In this document: piece after piece, positions 58,701 through 64,000 of the stretch | Position numbering within the stretch: the stretch's first letter is position 1 | Layout of the letters: each line of letters starts with the position of its first letter | The notes under the pieces: model-generated | The model's input: the letters and a program-made list of their open reading frames with translations, nothing else | The model's database searches: none | What the model was told of the DNA's origin: nothing | NCBI RefSeq assembly: GCF_035083965.1 | Contig: NC_089727.1 | Location: 9,863,501-9,927,500 of the forward strand | From: Branchiostoma lanceolatum | Lineage: Eukaryota; Chordata; Leptocardii; Amphioxiformes; Branchiostomatidae | Length of the DNA: 64,000 bases | Reading direction: 5' to 3' | Program-made: the position numbers and the translations under genes

Positions 58701-61700
58701 CAAATAAGAAATGGGCATATTGGAACATGTTAACTTATCCTCAAGTAAAGATATGATATTTGATTTCTAAAAAAGGAAGGGAAGATGAGAGCCAGATTTA
58801 GTCAATTTTAAATCACACAATGGAAAATACCCTCACCAAAATATGAATTTCGACCAAGACCTTATCATATATCAAAGCCATCATACCGGTAGAAGCTCTG
58901 AAAATTCATATGGTATGTTTCCCTTATCTTGGATTATTACAAAATGTACTCAACCAAGACAGCTGAGAATCAGACCTGTGTACTGTGTTCGTTGATCACG
59001 TCTGCCATTGTTACTATTGTGTCAGGACTGCGGGGTAGGCACTCGTCTTCTGAGCTGGCCCCATCCTCACTTCGACGGGACTTCAGCTTGGCTGACAACT
59101 CACTCTGTAACAAACCAACGGTAGACAAAAATTAGCAACATTCAAATTCAATGGTAATGATTAAAGCATTGACAGCAAAAGTGAACTACATGTACATTCC
59201 TCATAAGCACTATCAACCAACAAGAATTTAACTCAAGAAACACTGACTTCCAGAGAAATTCTAAGCTTTGTACTCTATGTCATACGTGTACGAATCTGAA
59301 ATTTCATTGCTTGGCTGTCAGCACAGTCTGATACAGTATCTGTGTCAGCATAGCAGGTATAACCATCCTTCGGCGTAACACACCAGCTTCGCAGGCACGC
59401 AACACCAGCTGGTTATATCTCACTGAACAATCTGTTACACCTAACCTTTGCACATCTAGCTTCAGGCATTGTTTAAAGGTATCTAATGAGGATGTCCCTA
59501 CTGTACTTGGTGGCGACAAGTTCTATTCTATGATAGTTCTCAAAAAAAAAACACTTGAACACATCAACCCTGGGTTTGTACCTGGAAGTTTTGCGAGGAG
59601 AGGTTGTCAGCGGACGCTGCCATGTCACCCTTCCTGAGCGGCTCTGTCGGTGCGTTGGCAGGAGAGAACACGCTGTCTGCCGACATGCTGCGGTTAGCCA
59701 AGGTCTTGTTACTGGAAAAAACAACGAAAACTATTTTTTTACATTACGGACTCAATAACTCTAAAGCTATGAACTTAATAACTCTTATAACCAATGATAA
59801 AAGTTAATAAGATATATAGAGAATAATGAGAAAATTAAAAGAAATTGTCCTATCAAGTTGGCCAATGTCTTGTTATCGTGACCAATGCATCATTCTAATG
59901 ATACGTAGTTTATTAAATATATAGAATAATGAAAAACTTAAAAGAAAATGCCCTTTCAATATGGCCAAGGTCTTATAATTGTTAGTGAAAATAATGAAAA
60001 ATTTAAAATCTTAACAGCTGTAAACAGCTTAACAGCCAAAGTATCGCTCTATGATACACATAGTTTTCAAGATATGCAGTATACTGACATATCAAAAAGA
60101 ATAATGCCCTATTAATAGGATGAATCAAAGAATGCTTCTACCTGACATCTTCCTCCTGTTCCGTCTCCACCACCTGTAGCAGCGCACCTGTTGACTTGGA
60201 CACAGGTTTAGCTGACAGAAGGGCGGGGTCCTCTCCAGACTTTTTTCTCCCCTTCTTGATTCCCAGAATCTTTCGTATAGACTTCAGGGGACGGAACTTT
60301 TTTCTCTTGACATCTATAAGGAGTAGGAGAGACAACAACCTTGTTCAGTACTATATGGTTACAATACTATCAATAACATTATAAGTACCTGTATCTTGTG
60401 CCAAAGTTGTCGGGCGATTAAGTCTTTTTGAACATTTTGATAAGCCATAGGATACATGTCAAGTTAAATTGACAGCTGTAGAAAGAAGTGGCAGAATCAT
60501 TTTCTGCATGCAGAACAAAATCCAGCCTTTTTTTAAAGCAACTGTATTCTATAACACAACATTTTCAACCTTCCTTTTCCCAAGGTCTCTGAGATCTCTA
60601 ACCTAACCTCTCTCAAAACCTCAAGTATGCAGCTTTGTTTGTACAGGACACTGGTGGTATATCATACTGATCATCATTTAATGTTTAACATTAATATTTT
60701 TTAAACGTTTTGTGTGTTTTGTTGTCTTTTAGATCATATACATGTACTTTTTGTTTCCGAAACCTGTCCGACAGCCTGATTGGAAAATATGATCATACCA
60801 TTACAATGAAACCTAAGGTGATTATGACCCCTGACCTAATCACACCTAAGGTATGCAGCATTGTTTGTACAGTGTTACAGGTGCTAACATATATCATATT
60901 TGACCAGCATGTAAGGGCACGCCTTTGTTATCGGTGCATAGGGAGGAACTAGTGATCATTCCTAAAGGTCCTAAAGACTGGAATTCTGGCGTGATTAGAT
61001 CGATGAGGGATGGACCATTATATGCCTAAGGGGTGGACCATATACCTAAGGGATGGAGACCATTATAACCTAAGGGGTGGACCATAATATACCTAAGGGA
61101 TGGACCATTACATACTTAATGGATGGACCATTATAGTGTAATTCATGATTTGTTAACAGTAAGTTTAACTTAATTTTAGCTACTTTAATGATCAGTAGTC
61201 AACTGCTAAAATTTTATCATTGTAAATATTTGATAACTAACATTTGAGAGAGTGATCAATGATGTTCCTACCATTAAAATAAAATGCCGTGAACTACTCT
61301 GGATCCCTTTCCCCCAACCGCTAAAATTACCAAACGCATTATATCAAATGGATTTACAGTATGTCTAAGGGATGGACCATTATAACCTGAGGGATAGACC
61401 ATTATAAACCTATGGAATGGACCATTATAAACCTAAGGGATGGACCATTATAAACCTATGGGATGGACCACTACATACCTAAAGTATAAATCATTATATT
61501 AGGAAAAGATCAATGAGGGGTGGACCATATACATAAGGGAAATATTGTTTAAAAACAATTGGTCAGCTCCACTTAACTCAACCTGTCCCAAGGTGGTCTA
61601 CAAAGAACAATTATCTACATGTTAACCATTACACACATGGGCATGTTCGGACAAAGTTCATGATCCTTGACATAACACAAACAGTGCCGCAGATTTTGGG

Positions 61701-62283
61701 CAAAGACAGGACCTTCTGCTATCTCTCTCTACTAGGTTTGAAATCAATTCAGGTTAATAATTGATTCTCAGTTTTCCAATAGTTCATCCCTACATGTACC
61801 TTTAATACAACAAAGGTTCCTTCAACGATTTATCATGTTCTATGATTGTATGTCTGCATATTCAAAGTTACTCTAATCATATGCAGTTATCATTGTTCTA
61901 TTTATAACCTATGCATTACTAATCAGATGTAACAAAAATTGACAACCCTAGAAGCCCATCCTATAAGTAAAAGACAATATTTGTACATACGGTGATGGCA
62001 AAAATGAAATGTAAAACTTCTGATCCAAACTTACACAAAAGTATAGTAAATAGGATTTGAAAAATATACCTTAACATGCTAGTACATTTGGTACTACATT
62101 TTAAGCATAGAGAGAAAACAGGTGGGTGCCATTACCTTGTGAGTTCCCAGCATCTGTGTCATCTACCCCACCTTCTGTCACTACCAGTACTTCTGCCTCT
62201 GCCTCTGCGCCAGCCTCTGCGCCTGCCTCTGCCACAGCCTCCTCTCCCTCTGTCTTAGTTTCCACTGCTCCTTCAGCAGACAT
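46786..62283 (-). CDS. Large LIM-domain protein with CRACD/KIAA1211-like N-terminus and acidic repeat-rich middle
   Basis: Nineteen coding exons on minus: 62283-62136, 60313-60142, 59711-59582, 59104-58976, 58654-58604, 58153-58057, 57539-57418, 55878-55827, 55274-55209, 54717-53797, 53609-53397, 52927-52754, 52319-52203, 51738-51637, 50557-49639, 49325-49160, 48636-48538 (donor uncertain), 47702-47364, 46947-46786. Phases join throughout, giving 1392 residues. Residues 50-283 (KRKKFRPLKSIRKILG, STGALL, MSADSVFSP, PASPTHLSNQAALHKL) resemble my memory of the CRACD/KIAA1211 (DUF4592) region. The middle is Pro/Ala/Glu/Thr-rich, with coding minisatellites (about residues 330-620) and a motif VPAWVRIAQKKQKERE near 1170. 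One C-terminal LIM domain has ligands C1330, C1333, H1351, C1354, C1357, C1360, C1378 and H1381. An actin/cytoskeletal scaffold role is inferred. The ATG at 62283 follows an acceptor, so non-coding exons lie upstream. Confidence 0.78.
47765..47899. mobile_element. MITE with CTATTTCCATACACAA termini
   Basis: A perfect 16-bp terminal inverted repeat (47765-47780 and 47884-47899) with a less perfect continuation inward (GTAAAGTGCTT against GTGACAGCGCTT). 135 bp, in the intron just upstream of the exon 47702-47364 of the LIM gene. Confidence 0.75.
48753..48831. mobile_element. Short MITE, TTAACCTTCTCCCTGCTG family (copy 3, best preserved)
   Basis: TTAACCTTCTCCCTGCTG (48753-48770) and CAGCAGGAAGAAGGTTAA (48814-48831) are inverted repeats with one mismatch. 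The 43-bp centre contains TTAGGCACCAAA, shared with the copy near 22485-22566. It lies in the intron between exons 49325-49160 and 48636-48538. Confidence 0.7.
53995..54222 (-). repeat. 30-bp coding minisatellite (PGTETAVATP repeat)
   Basis: About eight tandem 30-bp units inside the 921-bp exon 54717-53797 of the LIM gene. On the plus strand the core is GACAGCTGTTTCTGTGCCAG; on minus each unit encodes PGTETAVATP or a close variant. Three central units are identical, a sign of recent expansion. Copy number is likely to vary between alleles. Confidence 0.9.
54438..54610 (-). repeat. 72-bp coding tandem repeat (24-residue unit)
   Basis: Starts recur at 54438, 54510 and 54582 (partial). The unit encodes DTPTAVAPETGDTPASEAP plus VSGTG. 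The first two copies are nearly identical in DNA. It is in the same exon as, and upstream in the protein of, the 30-bp minisatellite. Confidence 0.85.
55879..57417 (-). other. Intron of LIM gene, mostly unique sequence
   Basis: 1.5 kb between exons 57539-57418 and 55878-55827. It holds a short (AC)n tract near 56310-56323 and the MITE at 57242-57407. The plus-strand open frame at 57010-57249 is not supported as a gene. Confidence 0.5.
57242..57407. mobile_element. TACTGTAAAT-type MITE abutting a splice donor
   Basis: The left end is TACTGTAAATTCATTTA (57242) and the right end TTACAGTA (57400-57407). The right end lies only 8 nt from the GT donor (57416-57417) of the minus-strand exon 57539-57418. 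About 166 bp, non-coding. Confidence 0.65.
59304..59575 (-). mobile_element. LINE reverse-transcriptase 3' fragment
   Basis: The minus strand encodes a decayed FF.RTIIE.NLSPPSTVG tail followed by SLDTFKQCL, the C-terminal signature of CR1-like non-LTR elements. A stop codon replaces the usual tryptophan of the WN.LP motif. Homology can be traced to within a few bases of the donor of exon 59711-59582. Confidence 0.7.
61001..61145. repeat. Minisatellite CCTAAGGGATGGACCATTAT, cluster 1
   Basis: About six variable units of 20-27 bp built on CCTAAGGGATGGACCATTAT or CCTAAGGGGTGGACCATA. Intronic. Confidence 0.85.
61361..61545. repeat. Minisatellite CCTAAGGGATGGACCATTAT, cluster 2
   Basis: About seven further units of the same motif (ACCTATGGGATGGACCATT and similar), separated from cluster 1 by about 215 bp of unrelated sequence. 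Confidence 0.85.
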
Positions 62284-64000
62284 GACTGCAGTCACTAACA
62301 CCTGCACATGGGGAAATTAACTTAGCTTTTAAAACAAGCACTACAATTTAGCTATATGGTGTCATAAGATTGATAGATGCCTATTTCCTTAATCTGCTCT
62401 ATGTGCCTACGTTTTGCAGTGTGTGTACATACAAATGGATTATCAATATGAGGTGTATCAATAAGGCAGTAGACTGCAGATTATGTTGTTTACATTTACA
62501 TCATGTTTGCACACCAAGAATTGATTACATTGTTGTAGATTTTCATACATTGTCATGTCTATACTGCATATCTAGAGAACTGATTATTGAACTATATCAA
62601 CTGTAATGTTGTACTCACCCACTATATGCAGGTCAATATAGAAAAGGACAAATTTGACTACATATTCATATAAAAATTTGTAAGAGGTACCAATTCCCCT
62701 TCCACAACCTCAACCAGGAAAATAAAGACTACACTTCCCAAATTGATACTTAGCAGAATGAATGAAGTCGTATCATTTACAACATTCTATTACAAGTTGC
62801 AGTGAACTTAATCAAAACATTTTCCATACCTACCTATATCCCATTATCCCATTCCAAACCAGTTACAACCTTTGTTCTATTCATGTTTATAAAAACAAAT
62901 TCATACAAAGTCTGTGACCTGAACCACAAAAGAAATAGGACACCCACTTGTACTATATTTGAGACTCTTAGTACCAGTTTACATGTAGTCTGGCGTAATT
63001 CACCTCTCGGTAGGACCAGGTATAATTAAGGTGAGAGTACGAGAGGGTCACCTGTAACAGAACCTCCGAGCAGCTCTCACGCTGATTAAGGTGGGGAGGA
63101 ACACCCGAGTATCACCTTCAGGGTGAACAGGTGTTACTGTGACTCTTAAGCTTTCTTTAACCCTCCTGGGTACGCAGAGAAAAGTCCCTCTAAAAGGATT
63201 TTCTATCTGAGAATAAGCTCTAACTTCCCTCCCACTGAGAACCGTCTAAAGCTATAAGAATGCACCAGTTAGCTCAGCATGCATCTATCAAATGTAGTAC
63301 TAGTAAAAAATCATTCCTAAAATTATGTAAAGTTCTATAAAGCATTGTGTTAACTGTTAGTATCAAATCCAATGAGTTACAATGTATCTTTCCTTCTGAG
63401 TTCTAGCCATGTACATATTCCATAAAAAAACATTACCTATTTTAGGACTTAGACTGAGAATGAGACTTGTAACCATACATAACTCAAAGTTACAAAGCAC
63501 TCAACAGTTAGCAGTCAACAAGCACCCTTATTGACAGGAGAATTACAAGAATCACCTACCAAAAAAGAAGATAAGTCTTTTTGACTATAAGAAGGACCTT
63601 AAATTCCTTACTGTCTTGTCCAAACTCTGTCCAAAAGGGGAAGTGAATCACCTGTCTGTTCCAGAGGAAATGTTCTCAGACATTCCAGCAATTCCTCATC
63701 ACCTGACAAGTCTTTGTCTTGATGGCAGGTAGATAAGAAGGATAAGGTGAGCTTCAGTTATGGTTGAAGAAGCTCAACTTGCAGATTATGCAAGGACACA
63801 CCTGTATCACGGTCAAATTCACCGCAAACATATGGACAGAAAACTTGACTGACCAGGGCTCGAAATAGTGGGTGCATGTGCAACGTTTTGCACCCAAAAT
63901 TGGAGCTGTGCACCGTTAAATTTTGACTGTGGGTGCACTGGTGCACCTGAGTATTTAAGCTAAAGGGTTAATCTATTGTACACTAGTATGCAGAATATTC
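62284..64000. other. Upstream region of LIM gene, no gene seen
   Basis: The coding exon begins after an acceptor at 62302, so the promoter and non-coding exon(s) should lie in or beyond this stretch. I could not place them firmly. A CACAG/GTGACC-like donor on minus near 63050 is a weak candidate. Sequence at about 63845-63950 has repeated GTGCAC/GGTGCA motifs and may be an interspersed repeat. Confidence 0.35.

Larger units (their letters stand above)
60314..62135 (-). other. First coding intron of LIM gene
   Basis: 1.8 kb containing two clusters of an unusual GGATGGACCATTATA minisatellite (61001-61145 and 61361-61545). Nothing else is recognisable. Confidence 0.5.

Noticed and set aside
63838-63960. 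Short Cys/His-rich minus-strand frame with repeated GTGCAC motifs
   Set aside because: It looks like an interspersed repeat near the window edge; it is too short and too poorly delimited to annotate as a gene or named element.

Overview
The window reads as nuclear DNA of an invertebrate chordate, most likely amphioxus (Branchiostoma). Genes are split into many short exons with GT-AG introns. The coding set is animal-specific: a nuclear pore precursor, two-B-box TRIM-NHL proteins, an SLC35G-type transporter, a GRXCR protein and a LIM protein. Introns and flanks are full of short inverted-repeat elements, SINE and LINE debris and minisatellites. There are no bacterial operons, CRISPR arrays, phage genes or rRNA genes. 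The species call is an inference from gene content and style. All exon joins below were read by eye from splice sites and checked for reading-phase continuity; none is supported by transcripts.

Layout, left to right. 311-5984 (+) is the 3' part of a NUP98-NUP96 gene (12 exons, Nup96 alpha-solenoid region), whose 5' part lies outside the window. 7647-8656 (-) and 9489-11259 (+) are two small unrecognised genes that diverge from an 832-bp spacer rich in TGACG motifs. 12808-19351 (-) and 20427-26168 (+) are two TRIM-NHL genes arranged head to head about 1.1 kb apart. 29740-32007 (-) is a two-exon, ten-helix EamA/SLC35G-like transporter. It diverges from a four-exon GRXCR gene at 34632-41315 (+). 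46786-62283 (-) is a 19-exon gene for a protein of about 1392 residues. It has a basic/serine N-terminus resembling the CRACD/KIAA1211 family, a long acidic Pro/Ala/Thr-rich middle encoded partly by minisatellites, and one C-terminal LIM domain.

The genes do not form a pathway. The TRIM pair looks like a local duplication. The GRXCR and LIM/CRACD-like genes may both act on actin structures, but their adjacency is probably incidental. The most unusual things are the domain combination, the run of phase-1 cassette exons and the coding repeats in the last gene; the two uncharacterised genes with a shared promoter region; and several families of short inverted-repeat elements, some lying next to splice sites or a stop codon. 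I found no convincing new multi-gene system.
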